This document shows, one piece after another, positions 44,401 through 53,941 of a stretch of DNA of 64,000 bases. The notes below the pieces were generated by a model that was given only the letters and a program-made list of their open reading frames with translations, was not told the origin of the DNA and made no database searches. The DNA comes from Heracleum sosnowskyi (lineage: Eukaryota; Streptophyta; Magnoliopsida; Apiales; Apiaceae): positions 138,887,228-138,951,227 of the forward strand of contig CM061235.1 in assembly GCA_030848705.1 (NCBI GenBank). Reading direction: 5' to 3'. The translations under genes were made by a program, and so were the position numbers. Positions within the stretch are counted from its first letter, which is position 1. Each line of letters begins with the position of its first letter.

Positions 44401-46949
44401 ATGATATGATTGTTAAATCCAAATTCGAAGATCACATGGAAGACCTCAAGGAGTGCTTCGAAACATTAAGGAGGCACGACATGAAGATTAATCCAAACAA
44501 GTGCACTTTCGGAGTCTCCGGCGGGAAGTTCTTGGGGTATATGGTCAGTGCCCGAGGGATCGAAGCGAACCCAGAAAAAATACAAGCAGTAATCGACATG
44601 GAGCAGCCGAAGACAGTTCGGGATGTTCAGAAATTGACCGGTCGAATGGCCGCCCTACGAAGATTTATTTCCAGATCAGCAGAAAAGGCCCTACCTTTCT
44701 TTGAAGCACTCCGAGGATCAAAAAATTTCGAGTGGGGGCCAAAATTCCAGAAAGCATTTGAAGATGTGAAGGAATATCTCACCAAGGCGCCTCTCCTAAT
44801 GAGGCCCGACCCGAAGGAAACATTACAGTTGTACTTAGCGGTAGGCGACCGAACCCTCGGAGCAGTACTAGTGAAGGAACATAACAGCTCTCAACACCCG
44901 GTGTTTTATGTATCCCACATGTTGAAAGATGCAGAAACCAGATATCCAAACGCCGAAAAGTTCGCATACGGCCTTGTAATGGCGACCCGAAAGCTACGCC
45001 ATTATTTCCAGGGGCGAACAGTGCAGGTTATAACTGATCAACCCCTTAAGAAAATTTTGACAAGACCTGAAGCGTCCGGAAGGGTGGTGGCCTGGTCCGT
45101 CGAGTTGGGAGAATACGATTTGGAATACATCCCCAGGACGTCTATCAAAGCTCAAGCATTGGCAGACTTCATGGTCGAATGCTACTTTTCAGGACCAAAA
45201 AACCTAGCTCCCGAAGAGCAGTTAATTCGGTCGCCAGGCAAATGGAAGTTATTCGTAGACGGGTCGGTAGCCGGATCAAAGTGTGGGGCAGGATTAATCC
45301 TTTCAAGTCCAGACGGGTTCGAAATCTGCCAAGCAATAAGATTCACTTTCCCATTAACCAACAATGAGGCCGAGTACGAAGCATTGTTAGCCGGTTTAAA
45401 CCTGGCCAAAAACCTTGAGGTCAGAAATTTGCGAGCGTTCAGTGATTCCATGTTAGTGGTAAAGCACTTTTCAGGAGAATACGAACAAAGAGAGCCCCGA
45501 CTCAAGTCTTATGCAGCGAAGGTAAAGGACTCATCGGTCTCATTCGAATCCTTCGAATTGAGTCAAGTAGGAAGAGAAGATAACAGTCGAGCCGACGCTC
45601 TGTCAAGGTTGGCTTCGGCCGAAACACACAACCTCACAGGATCCATCTACCTGACTGAAGTGAAAATCCCTTCGATCGATAAGCAACAATGCATGGAAAT
45701 CCACCAAGGCGTTACCTGGATGACCCCGATCAGGGCCTATCTAGAAAAAGATACTTTGCCCCTAGACCGGAAGGAAGCCCAAAAAGTGAAGTATAGGGCA
45801 GCAAGCTACACCATCATCGGTAACAGGTTGTACAGAAGGTCGGCGACAGAACCTCTTCTCCGATGCCTGGATCCCGAAGAACAAATACTGGCTTTGGAAA
45901 CAGTTCACGAAGGGATTTGTGGAGAACATCTTGCCGGTCGGTCACTGGCCTTCAAAATCCTCAGACAGGGGTTTTATTGGCCGACTTTGCGAGCAGATGC
46001 AGCCGATTACGCAAAGAAGTGTCGACAATGCCAGCTATTCAGCACCATCCCGAAGCAGCCACCAGAAGAAATGGCATCAGTCCTAAGCCCCATTCCTTTC
46101 GCCATGTGGGCTGTAGATATCGTAGGAATTCTATCCAAGAGCACAAAACAGGCCAAGTACTGCATAGTGGCGATCGACTACATGACCAAGTGGGTCGAAG
46201 CAAGGCCTCTGGCGACCATAACCGAAGAAGCAGCTAAAAAGTTCATGTTAGAGCAGGTCATACTCAGGTTCGGGATCCCGAAGGTCTGTGTATCCGACAA
46301 TGGGACCCAATTCATCGGGAACAAATTCCGGAAGTTCTTGACGCACTTCGGAATACAACAGAAATTTAGCTCGGTCGGTCATCCTCAAGGAAATGGAGCA
46401 ATCGAGGCTGCAAACAAAATCATCTTCGATGGAATAAAAAAGCGACTAGGAGATGCCAAGGGGCTTTGGGCAGAAGAGTTAAACTGGGTGTTGTGGGCAT
46501 ATCGAACGACCCCACGATCATCAACCGGAGAAACACCTTTCAAGTTGGCGTTCGGGACTGACGCCCTGGTTCCTGTTGAGGTCGGACTGGACTCCTACCG
46601 CACGGAGGTTTTTAACGTCGAGACAAACGAATTCGGCCTTCGGGCCAATGTGGACTTGTTGGAAGAAGAGAGAGAGGCAGCTCACCTAAGGAATTTGAAA
46701 TATCAACTCCAGGCAGCCCAATACTACGACGCCGGAGTTAAGAAAAGGACATTCATGGTGGGAGATTTAGTGTTACGAGAATTGGCGACCTCTATGCCAG
46801 CTAAGAAGGGAAAACTAATGCCAAACTGGGAAGGCCCGTATAAAGTAACTGAGGTGATTCGACCTGGTACCTACAAGCTAACCACCATGGCCGGGGACCC
46901 GATCAATAATACATGGCACGCCTCCAGGTTACGAAGATATTACCAATAG
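41460..46949 (+). CDS. Gag-pol polyprotein of element B
   Basis: A single 1829-residue frame, the same length as in element A and very similar. Positions by codon count: Gag from F203; zinc knuckle C454-H457-H462-C467; protease D588 (DGGSS); reverse transcriptase YVDD 979-982; RNase H with its first Asp near 1130; additional archaeal-type RNase H with D1267; integrase finger H1483, H1490, C1521, C1524; catalytic D1553, D1613, E1649; GPY/F motif near the end. The CHHC knuckle in place of CCHC is shared with element A, so it is a lineage feature and not damage. The protein makes the virus-like particle, copies the RNA and integrates the cDNA. Confidence 0.96.
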   Translation: MAIDNSEDRVLGFTETHRQGPSTTTPPINRVLNFDDDLEEGPMPTPEEQKAMILKWREETAAKGGRQKEKERLEAEAQAKAKKREEDLAKLEAIKRRRAELDAEEKALQGAVETGEQLLVQTSHRREKRAHDDEDGSSDSESHPRRIRSKVVVRSDTDEEGDPRMKDRLSRMEKAMFGDRRISHEPVVSEEIEQYRPPPGRQFPKMNEFNGKGDPKDHCEKYESLMTGMGHCDVMLCKMFKTYLKGPATMWYRSMKPRSICSYDQLKRKFLRHYSHLCRREKDTEALIHCRQRPNEELGDYLARFKEEAGMVTNLDKVKAAGFLSAGLDPIKGKKLRSSLYDIPPKSLNDIYLRGESIRRKMESIGGYKETRREDRGKKGQDRYDSGRRFDDRRDEAKGRDKAAERRRDRDGTAFTPLNAPISKILHEIKGKPSFVRPARMKMPDYKKNGNKYCDYHQDKGHNTDECYHLKKLIEKMIKDGELNKFVKDLRDKLAPKEDKRKEPEEVERYRGEVKTIFGGSTLGRDSKTAKKRYAKQVYNLYQFQSAKQAMPIMFTEDDYEDVIWPHEDPLLINPVIGQNKIWKALIDGGSSVNILYHRTYSKMNLGGEQLEPCHEAPLYGFGNQPVPIEGTITLSVLLGKAPYTVEKQVKFYVVRVESPYNAILGRPALTSFQAVASIPHLKLKFPTEHGIGEMRGDQKTARIIMLDDLDKDQDFEMTEGGKRKRAEGESSGSRQTLNIELEKFGADLSNPIAEPAAETEEVELYAGCSGKMVRIGKNMEPDLKRKVIEVVRQYHDVFAWGPEDMPGLDPKTAKHCLNVKPEAKPVKQRKRTFAMERQKIIEAEVEKLLEAKFIEEIDYPDWLANVVVVKKANNKWRMCVDYTDLNKACPKDHYPLPSIDQLTDATAGYQVLSFLDAFSGYHQIAMNAEDIPKTAFITPKGTYAYIKMPFGLKNAGATFQRVVNRIFHKQIGRNMECYVDDMIVKSKFEDHMEDLKECFETLRRHDMKINPNKCTFGVSGGKFLGYMVSARGIEANPEKIQAVIDMEQPKTVRDVQKLTGRMAALRRFISRSAEKALPFFEALRGSKNFEWGPKFQKAFEDVKEYLTKAPLLMRPDPKETLQLYLAVGDRTLGAVLVKEHNSSQHPVFYVSHMLKDAETRYPNAEKFAYGLVMATRKLRHYFQGRTVQVITDQPLKKILTRPEASGRVVAWSVELGEYDLEYIPRTSIKAQALADFMVECYFSGPKNLAPEEQLIRSPGKWKLFVDGSVAGSKCGAGLILSSPDGFEICQAIRFTFPLTNNEAEYEALLAGLNLAKNLEVRNLRAFSDSMLVVKHFSGEYEQREPRLKSYAAKVKDSSVSFESFELSQVGREDNSRADALSRLASAETHNLTGSIYLTEVKIPSIDKQQCMEIHQGVTWMTPIRAYLEKDTLPLDRKEAQKVKYRAASYTIIGNRLYRRSATEPLLRCLDPEEQILALETVHEGICGEHLAGRSLAFKILRQGFYWPTLRADAADYAKKCRQCQLFSTIPKQPPEEMASVLSPIPFAMWAVDIVGILSKSTKQAKYCIVAIDYMTKWVEARPLATITEEAAKKFMLEQVILRFGIPKVCVSDNGTQFIGNKFRKFLTHFGIQQKFSSVGHPQGNGAIEAANKIIFDGIKKRLGDAKGLWAEELNWVLWAYRTTPRSSTGETPFKLAFGTDALVPVEVGLDSYRTEVFNVETNEFGLRANVDLLEEEREAAHLRNLKYQLQAAQYYDAGVKKRTFMVGDLVLRELATSMPAKKGKLMPNWEGPYKVTEVIRPGTYKLTTMAGDPINNTWHASRLRRYYQ

Positions 46950-47214
46950 CCGAACAAAAGGTGCTCGCCACTCAAGTTTTACTTTCACTTTTTGCCAAGT
47001 TTTCTTTCTCAAAAGCATGTAAAGTTGAATAAATTTATCAATAAAATACATGTTTCACTGTTCTACTTGGTATATCAATTATGAATTATAATGTTATTAG
47101 TCGGACATTTATCTGGGGACGACCAAAAATATAAATGCCACAAGACTTCCCGAATAATGTTTCATAAATTTGGCGATTGGACAACCAAACCACCGAACTT
47201 TGGGGGAATCCAAA

Positions 47215-47800
47215 TCGTGTTAGGCAAGGATAAAAGCCGAAGATACGTATAATTGCTAAATTATGTCCATGTTAGGCGAAAAAGAAAGCCGAAGATACAT
47301 GTAATTGTTAAATTCTCGTTTAAATTATGTTAGGCGAAAAAGAAAGCCGAAGATACATCTAATCGTTAAATTTTGATTCAATTATGTTAAGGCGAAAAAA
47401 GAAAGCCGAAGAAACATATGATCGTTTAACTTTTGCTTAAATTATGTTAAGGCAAGATGAAAGCCGAAGATACATAAAATTAATTCAAGTGTGTTAAGGC
47501 GGATAGAAGCCGAAGAAACATATGATCGTTAAATTTTGATTCAATTATGTTAAGGCGAAAAAAGAAAGCCGAAGAAACATATGGTCGTTTAACTTTTGCT
47601 TAAATTATGTCAAGGCAAGATGAAAGCCGAAGAAACATATGATGGTTTCGCTTGAATTATGTTAAGGCGAAGTAACAGCCGAAGAGACATAGAATTAACT
47701 TAATCACGTTAAGGCGAAGACAAATGCCGAAGATATATGTAATTGTTAAACTATGTTTCAGTTATGTACAAGGCAAAATTAAAGCAAAAATATAGGCCGA
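47215..47800. repeat. Tandem repeats between gag-pol and the antisense gene, element B
   Basis: About ten diverged units of 45-65 bp carry AATTATGTTAAGGCGAA...GAAAGCCGAAGATACAT. They are the reverse complement of the array in element A, in the same place relative to the genes. Confidence 0.88.
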
Positions 47801-47900
47801 AGAGATGCAATTAGATGAAAAATTCATTTGATAAAAGCCCAAGGGCTACGAAAGTTTAATAAATACAAGCTACAAAAGGGAAATACAAATGCCCGAAGGC

Positions 47901-49726
47901 TTAATCTGACAGGTCCTCGTCTTCGCCTGAGGAAACCACTGGAAGCTCATCCTCATCAGGGCGATCGACGGGATCGCTGAAGCCAGGCTCGATTAGGGGC
48001 TGATGCTCCAAGCCCATGGCAGCCGCCCTCCTCACGACTTCGTCATGGCCCATTTGGTAGCACCGCTCTTCGGCAATCAGCCGCAGCTTGGTCTCTTTAC
48101 GAGCCTGCTTCCTCGAAGCCTTGAGGGACAGGTTCCGACGGGTCAACCTAGCCCGAGCCGAGTCCAGCTCCTTCTGCATAGCCTCCCGGTCAGCCCTTAG
48201 CGCCGCAGATTGGCCTTCCAGCCTTTCCACGTCGGCAACAGCTTGGCGGAGAGCAGCTTCCGATCGGACCGACTGAGCTTCTAGCTCCCGAAGCTGGCCG
48301 AATCTACCCTGCATATCCTTCACCTTATCGGTGATAACAGCAGCCATCGGCGTCGCCTGAAATAAGGAAAAAGGCCGCAGTTAGAAAAATGTGAGGGCAG
48401 AAATTAAAAGAAAAAGAAACGGCAAAAATCTTACCAGAGAAAGGAAGGCCATCATATCGGCACAGGCGTCGGCGATATCCAACCGATCGTAGTTAGGGCG
48501 ATCGGCTGGGAGCACCAAAGCCCGGCATAAGTCAGGAGCTATCTCCTTGATCGCCTTGGGATCGGCCGAGGTGACGGCATCGGTCTCCAAGATCGCCCAC
48601 TGGGGGATGTAGGTCTTCAGAACGTCCCCCCGCCGAACCCTCTTTCTAACCAAAGGGATCTCGGTCGCATGCTCTTGCTCAGCATCAGTCGCCTTCTCCA
48701 ACGGATCAGGCGTCTTCTTATTGCCCTCCTGGCGATCAGCGTGGGCGGCAGCACTTCCCCCGGCCGCCTCGGCAGCCTCCGCTGCTTCGGCCGCCCTAGC
48801 CGCCAGAGCAGCTTGCTCGGCCTCGAACTTCGCCCTTTTTCGTTCAACGATAGCTTGGCGAGAAGACACTGCAAAACAAAAGAGAAGGAAAGGGTTAAAA
48901 CGGTAAATTCAAAAATATCAGCAGGCGACCGGATACACAATAGTAAAAGAAAACAAACTAAATGCAAGGGATAAAACATGTTACCATTACCCCAGAGGGC
49001 GAAAAGCCATTGTTTATCCCGAAGATCCTCTAAAGGGATTCGGCCCATGTCAAAGTTACAAAGGCGTTGATAATCGTCCAACTCTGCCCTCGATAGTGCG
49101 GGTTTAACCACCCGAACCGTGGGATCAACCACACGCCATTGAGACAAAGCGGCTATCTTCGGGCCTGAGATGTAACACCACTTATCGTGGCTGCCCTTGT
49201 TGTTAGAATTGGTCTCCACCCACTCGACTCTGTTGTTACGACGGGCGATGGAATAATAACCCTTACTCTTGCCGTTCTTACGGAAGTCATGGTGGTGCCA
49301 GAATAGGGCGGGGTTCGGATCGACGTTGGCCGCAAGGCATCGGCATTGGAAGCCGTTCATATGCAAAAACCCGTTCGGGTCCATCTGGCCTAACGCTATT
49401 CCCATTTGGGCGAACAGTTGCTTCACCAGCGGGAGCATCGGGACCCGAAAACCACATTTTAGAGCGGCCTCAGAGATCCCGGTAGCAACATTCCCGTATC
49501 CCTTCGGGACGGGAGGGTTAAACCATATCCGGTCGGCCGCTCTCGGCATATACGTGTGCCAGGCACCGGTCGGGATATCAAACTCCTTCGGTATCTTCGC
49601 CACCTTGTCCTCAGATAGCCGAGTAGGGTGGTTCGCCGCAGGGAACTCATCGACATCATGAAAAGGGTATCTCTCTGGGGATATGGATCTGGGAGACTGT
49701 CCCGAGGTAGAAGCCGACCGATCCAT
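47901..49726 (-). CDS. Antisense extra gene of element B (Tat aORF)
   Basis: Exons complement(join(47901..48356, 48435..48868, 48985..49726)) give 543 aa; a 5' UTR intron spans about 49732-50187. It is clearly homologous along its whole length to the gene at 26716-28518, with the same three intron positions including the one in the leader. N-terminal block: EFDIPTGAWHTYMPR, ALKCGFRVPMLPLVKQ, and a His-rich ALFWHHHDFRKNGKSKG. Middle: Ala-rich helix and RKRVRRGDVLKTYIPQW. C-terminus: coiled coil (DVERLEGQSAALRADREAMQ) and acidic tail SSGEDEDLSD. The frame is intact. It runs towards gag-pol, so the two transcripts converge on the tandem repeats. Function unknown. Confidence 0.86.
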
Positions 49727-50325
49727 AATTCCTGCATTAATATGAAGAAATTAGCCTTGTACTCGGACGTGAGCAAGAAAGAGAAGAATGGAAAAAAAGG
49801 TCGCCGAGTACAAAGGGCTTGGATCGGTCGGGGAATCACTAGCGTCTAAAACCAATGAGAAAGGGGGAATATCAAGGCACTACACAGCCCGAAGACTGTT
49901 TCTAAAGGTTTAAATCATCTCGAAGGTTGTTCTCAGGATAAACTCATCCCGAAGAACGTTCTAGGGACAAATTTATCCCGAGGATCGTTCTAGGGACAAG
50001 TTGGCATCATAAATTGCTCTTGGGATAAATCTATCTATTGGTCTGACTACCGACCTAATTGCAATTGCAATCTCAACAGCAAATATAATCCGAAGCAAAA
50101 ATACTATAATGCATAAATTATGGTAAACATATTTGGGAAAGTTCAACATGAAAGAAGAAACTGCACAATGGAGTGTTGAAAACTTACTGGTAATGAGAAT
50201 CTGAGGAGGATTCGAACTGGGAGAGTAAAGTCGTTGATCTCGGCAAATGAAAGTGCTGGAGAGAAACCGGCAAAGTAAGGATGCTTTTGAATATATCAGT
50301 AACGATGTTTGGGGGGAACTTCTTT

Positions 50326-50333
50326 TATTTATA
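50326..50333 (-). promoter_or_regulatory. TATA box of the antisense gene in element B
   Basis: TATAAATA on minus, about 600 bp before the ATG, with flanks that match 26142-26149 of element A. A spliced leader follows. Confidence 0.65.
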
Positions 50334-50586
50334 CAGAAGGATGTGACGTTTGGACAGTGAAACACGGACGCTCGATCTTGATCGTACGATCAAAACCCTT
50401 TGGGATTCGACGGTGATGATCCAACGCTGATCTCGAGAAGTTACGGCTGTCATTATTAATTACGGCACGATTCTCGAGGGGACGTGTCCCAACGGATAGA
50501 CACGAATCTGTTGGACTCCTTCCCGAAGAGAGGAATAAAGTTGGGACTCCGAACGCATTAACAAATCCGACCGAAGTCCAGGGACA

Positions 50587-50998
50587 TGTTGGTGGCCCAA
50601 CTAGGACTGGGCCGAACGGTTTTTTTGGCCGAATACCAATTGGGCCGAATGGTCAAAGCCCATTCTTTCGGATCGGACCGTTGGGCCTAACCGTTGCTAT
50701 GACTGAGTCGCCCGCTTCCTTAGGCGTAATGGCAGGACCACGTGTGACGGTTGCTTCCGAAGAATCCGGGTGAGTCGGTAACAGAGTGCCTATAAAAGCA
50801 TGTGACAGGTTTACGTCCTGGGATATACTCATTTCATACTCACAAATACTTACACGTTCATTTAACCCTAATTGGAACCTCTAACTTATTCTCACACCGG
50901 AGGTGAATCGGGGGCCCAATCCCTCGCATTCTTCTCTTTTGACAGGTCGACCCGGAGAGCTTCCTGGAATCCTACCCGACAGAAAACTGGTTCCAACA
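50587..50998 (+). repeat. 3' LTR of element B
   Basis: Same 412 bp as the 5' LTR with no difference seen, followed by the GTTTT duplication at 50999-51003. Confidence 0.95.
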
Positions 50999-51181
50999 GT
51001 TTTTATATTAAATTTTAATTCAATAAAATTGAAAAAATAATAAAAATTTTATTTTTTAAAAAAAAAAGTAAACTAAACTAAAACTTAAATTTATTAAAGT
51101 CTATTTTATTTTTTTCAAAATTTTACTTTTTAGTATAATTTTTTTATTTTAAAATATTAAATTTGTAATATATATATATAT

Positions 51182-51300
51182 ATCAATACTATTATATAAT
51201 AGACGAAACATTAAAAGTTTGGTCGGTCGGTACCGATTTTTGGTACGTTGTGATTTTACTTAATTGCCCTTATTTAACTGTACTTCATGTTTTTACTTAA
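51182..51300 (+). mobile_element. Helitron 5' end fragment
   Basis: TCAATACTATTATATAATAGACGAAACATTAAAAGTTTGG resembles the 5' end of the local Helitron family. The match fades after about 100 bp and no terminal hairpin follows, so it is a relic or a diverged family. Confidence 0.5.
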
Positions 51301-51485
51301 TTACCCTTACTTATTTATAAATATATATTATTAAATAATAATATTACATATTTATAACCAATTATATATATGTTTACAATTATCTACAACTTATATAAAT
51401 ATATTGTTTAATGATTAAATTATATATATATTCTGTAAACTTAAAATATAATTTCTAAATAATATGTAACTATATATATATATAG

Positions 51486-51889
51486 AGTTAAGTTCTATGG
51501 AAACCACCTTTTTGTGGAGATTTAGAGACCACATACGCTCTGCAATCTAAATTTGGCAAAATATAATATTTTATAAATTATGTTCTATGAAAATAACTAT
51601 TTTATTTTAAAATATTTAAAATTATATATGTTTTGCAACTAAAACATAGCAAAACATATTGTTCTACAAAACATGTTCGGTTTGCAAAACATTCATGTTT
51701 AGTTTGCAGAACTTACATGATTTTCAAGATTTTCAAAGAAATAGTGATTTTCATATAATATACTTTGCAAAACAGTACGTTTTGCAAATTTTTGATTACA
51801 AAATATGATTTATTTTGCCAAATTTAGATTGCAGAGGGTATGTGATCTCCAGGTCTCCACAAAAAAGGTGATCTCCATATAACTTAACT
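51486..51889. mobile_element. MITE with about 80 bp terminal inverted repeats
   Basis: The left end AGTTAAGTTCTATGGAAACC...TTTTTGTGGAGA and CTCTGCAATCTAAATTTGGC pair with the inverted right end (GGTGATCTCCATATAACTTAACT). The repeats run about 80 bp with few mismatches. The inside repeats the word GCAAAACAT. The flanks are TA-rich, so the duplication is unclear. It ends about 0.3 kb before the PRP4 leader. Confidence 0.8.
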
Positions 51890-51929
51890 ATATACATAAT
51901 ATATATTTTTATTTATGATATTTATTTAA

Positions 51930-52085
51930 TTTCGGATTCGGATATTACCGAATACGGATGCGCCTATATCCATATTCGTATCCGCAACTACCGAATTCGA
52001 ATACAAATAATATCCTCTTTATTTCGAATACTGATAAAATTCGCTTTATTCATGAAAACGTATATTTTGGACGAATATCGGATTT
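51930..52085. other. Remnant with GGATTCGGATA/TATCCGCAAC motifs, right side
   Basis: It has the same kind of CGGATACGG/CCGTATCC words as 40835-40980. It probably marks the right part of the older element broken by element B. It lies directly upstream of the PRP4 leader. Confidence 0.35.
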
Positions 52086-52089
52086 TTCT

Positions 52090-52329
52090 AATTTTTTTAC
52101 AACCTGCTGAGGGCTGACGCTCGCGGCCGTATTCAAAACCTCTGCCCTCTGTTGGAATTGGGGATTTAGGGTTTTTCGATTTCATCCCCCCTCGCTTTCT
52201 ACTTTGAATCTCCGTAAGTTCCATTCTTCTTGTATATATACATCTATACTTGCGCCTCTTATTTCATACGCACTTGTGTCAAGCTAACTTTGATTACACA
52301 CAAATATTGTGCATATTCTAGTTGATTGC

Positions 52330-52370
<41 letters not shown>

Positions 52371-52764
52371 ATTAGCTTAATTTATGAATAATCTACTTTT
52401 TAATTAGACAGCATTACTTAGAAATTATGGATTTGTCGATACCGTTATGTGGATGATTTTGTTTTGTTATTAGCTAACTTCGTAATCTGATGCTGGACTG
52501 GAAGTTTGTTTAGATTAGTGTTCACTTTATTTTGGATTTGTAATGTGTACGAGAAAATGTCTTTTACCGTGGTTTAGTAATATCGTAATGTGTATCGTTA
52601 CTTGAATTCCTATTGTTAGGGGTAGATGTGGAATAATGTAGATTCCCGAGGGAATAAAGTAGACTCGTAATATGTATAATCCGGGTTCTTTTGTGGAGGG
52701 ATGGAATATTATGTTTGGATGTTTTTTATTTTTGATGTTTTCTGGTGGCTGATCAGGTATCATC
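52090..52764 (+). promoter_or_regulatory. Leader and 5' UTR intron of the PRP4-like gene
   Basis: A GC-richer stretch (52095-52213) with TAGGGTTTTTCG reads as the first, non-coding exon; a donor GTAAGTT follows at 52214, and an acceptor ends at 52756, nine bases before the ATG. The intron holds a (TC)n run at 52335-52368. CT-rich introns in leaders are common in plant housekeeping genes. The start of transcription is inferred. Confidence 0.6.
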
Positions 52765-53888
52765 ATGGACAAAGACGAGGATAAGGCTGTTTCAACTGCT
52801 CCTACGGAACCTACTCCTGATGGTTTGACTGTCGCTTTTGCAGTTCCGTTAATTCCAGTTCCAGTTGAAGTGGTTCAACCTGCGATTCCCCCATTACTTC
52901 CGGTTCCCATTTTGCCAGTTATTGCTCCAATACCGGGAGTTGCTCCGACAATTCCTCGGCCATTGGCACCTCTTCCTCCCCGTCCTCCCATTCCCAAGCC
53001 ACCTCAGGCACAAAATGGTGATATCAGAGGCAGTGATACAGATTCTGATCAGGATGATTCTGGAGCTCAGCGGACCACTGCCGATTATGAGATCTCAGAA
53101 GAGAGCAGATTAGTCAGAGAAAGGCAGGAAAAAGCTATGCAAGATTTTTTGATGAAAAGGCGCGCTGCTGCCCTTGCAGTGCCAACCAATGACTTGGCTG
53201 TACGAGCTCGTCTTCGGAGGCTTGGTGAACCTATGACTTTATTTGGAGAGAGAGAGATGGAAAGACGTGACCGTTTGCGGACGCTCATGGGGAAGCTGGA
53301 TTCTGAAGGAGAGTTAGAAAGGCTAATGAGAGTTCACGAAGAGGAAGAAGCTGCTGCAGCTGTGTCAATATCAGATGGAGCAGAAGACGAAAATGTCCAG
53401 TATCCTTTTTACACTGAAGGCCCCAAAAATCTTTTAGAAGCCCGAAAAGAAATTGCCAAATATTCTTTAGTGAGAGCATCTATGCGTCTTCAACAAGCAA
53501 AAAGAAAACGGGACGATCCTGATGAAGATTTAGATGCAGAGATTAATTGCGCTTTGGAGCAAGCTGCAAGTTTGACCCTTAATTGTGATGAGATAGGGGA
53601 TGACCGACCGGTGTTAGGATGCTCCTTCTCACATGATGGGGAGATGCTTGCTACCTGGTACACTCTCGTTCCTTTTCTTTTCTCTTAGATAGTTAGACTA
53701 ATATTGCAGTCTGAACTCTGAACTCCATGTTATCTCTAATTCGTATGATTGGTGTAATCCAATCGAGTTTTCCTAATGCTAACAGAATAATAGGTTTATA
53801 TATATGTAAGGTTTGACATATGAAGTGTTGTGCAGTTTTTATTCAAGCTAATGACATATAAACCGTTAAGCTAGTACTCAGTATACAC

Positions 53889-53941
<53 letters not shown>

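Larger units (their letters stand above)
40994..50998 (+). mobile_element. Tat-lineage Ty3 retrotransposon, element B (complete, very young)
   Basis: The 10.0 kb element has 412 bp LTRs (40994-41405 and 50587-50998) that I cannot tell apart by eye, and a perfect GTTTT duplication. Layout: LTR, primer site TTTGGCGCCGTCTGTGGG, gag-pol (41460-46949), tandem repeats, antisense gene (47901-49726 on minus), LTR. Identical LTRs and intact reading frames mean very recent insertion and probable competence. It belongs to the same family as element A but a distinct subfamily: the LTRs differ over much of their length. Confidence 0.96.

Noticed and set aside
41507..46237. Many ORFs opposite or out of frame with gag-pol in both Tat elements
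   Set aside because: They overlap conserved polymerase codons in other frames and recur in A and B only because gag-pol is conserved.
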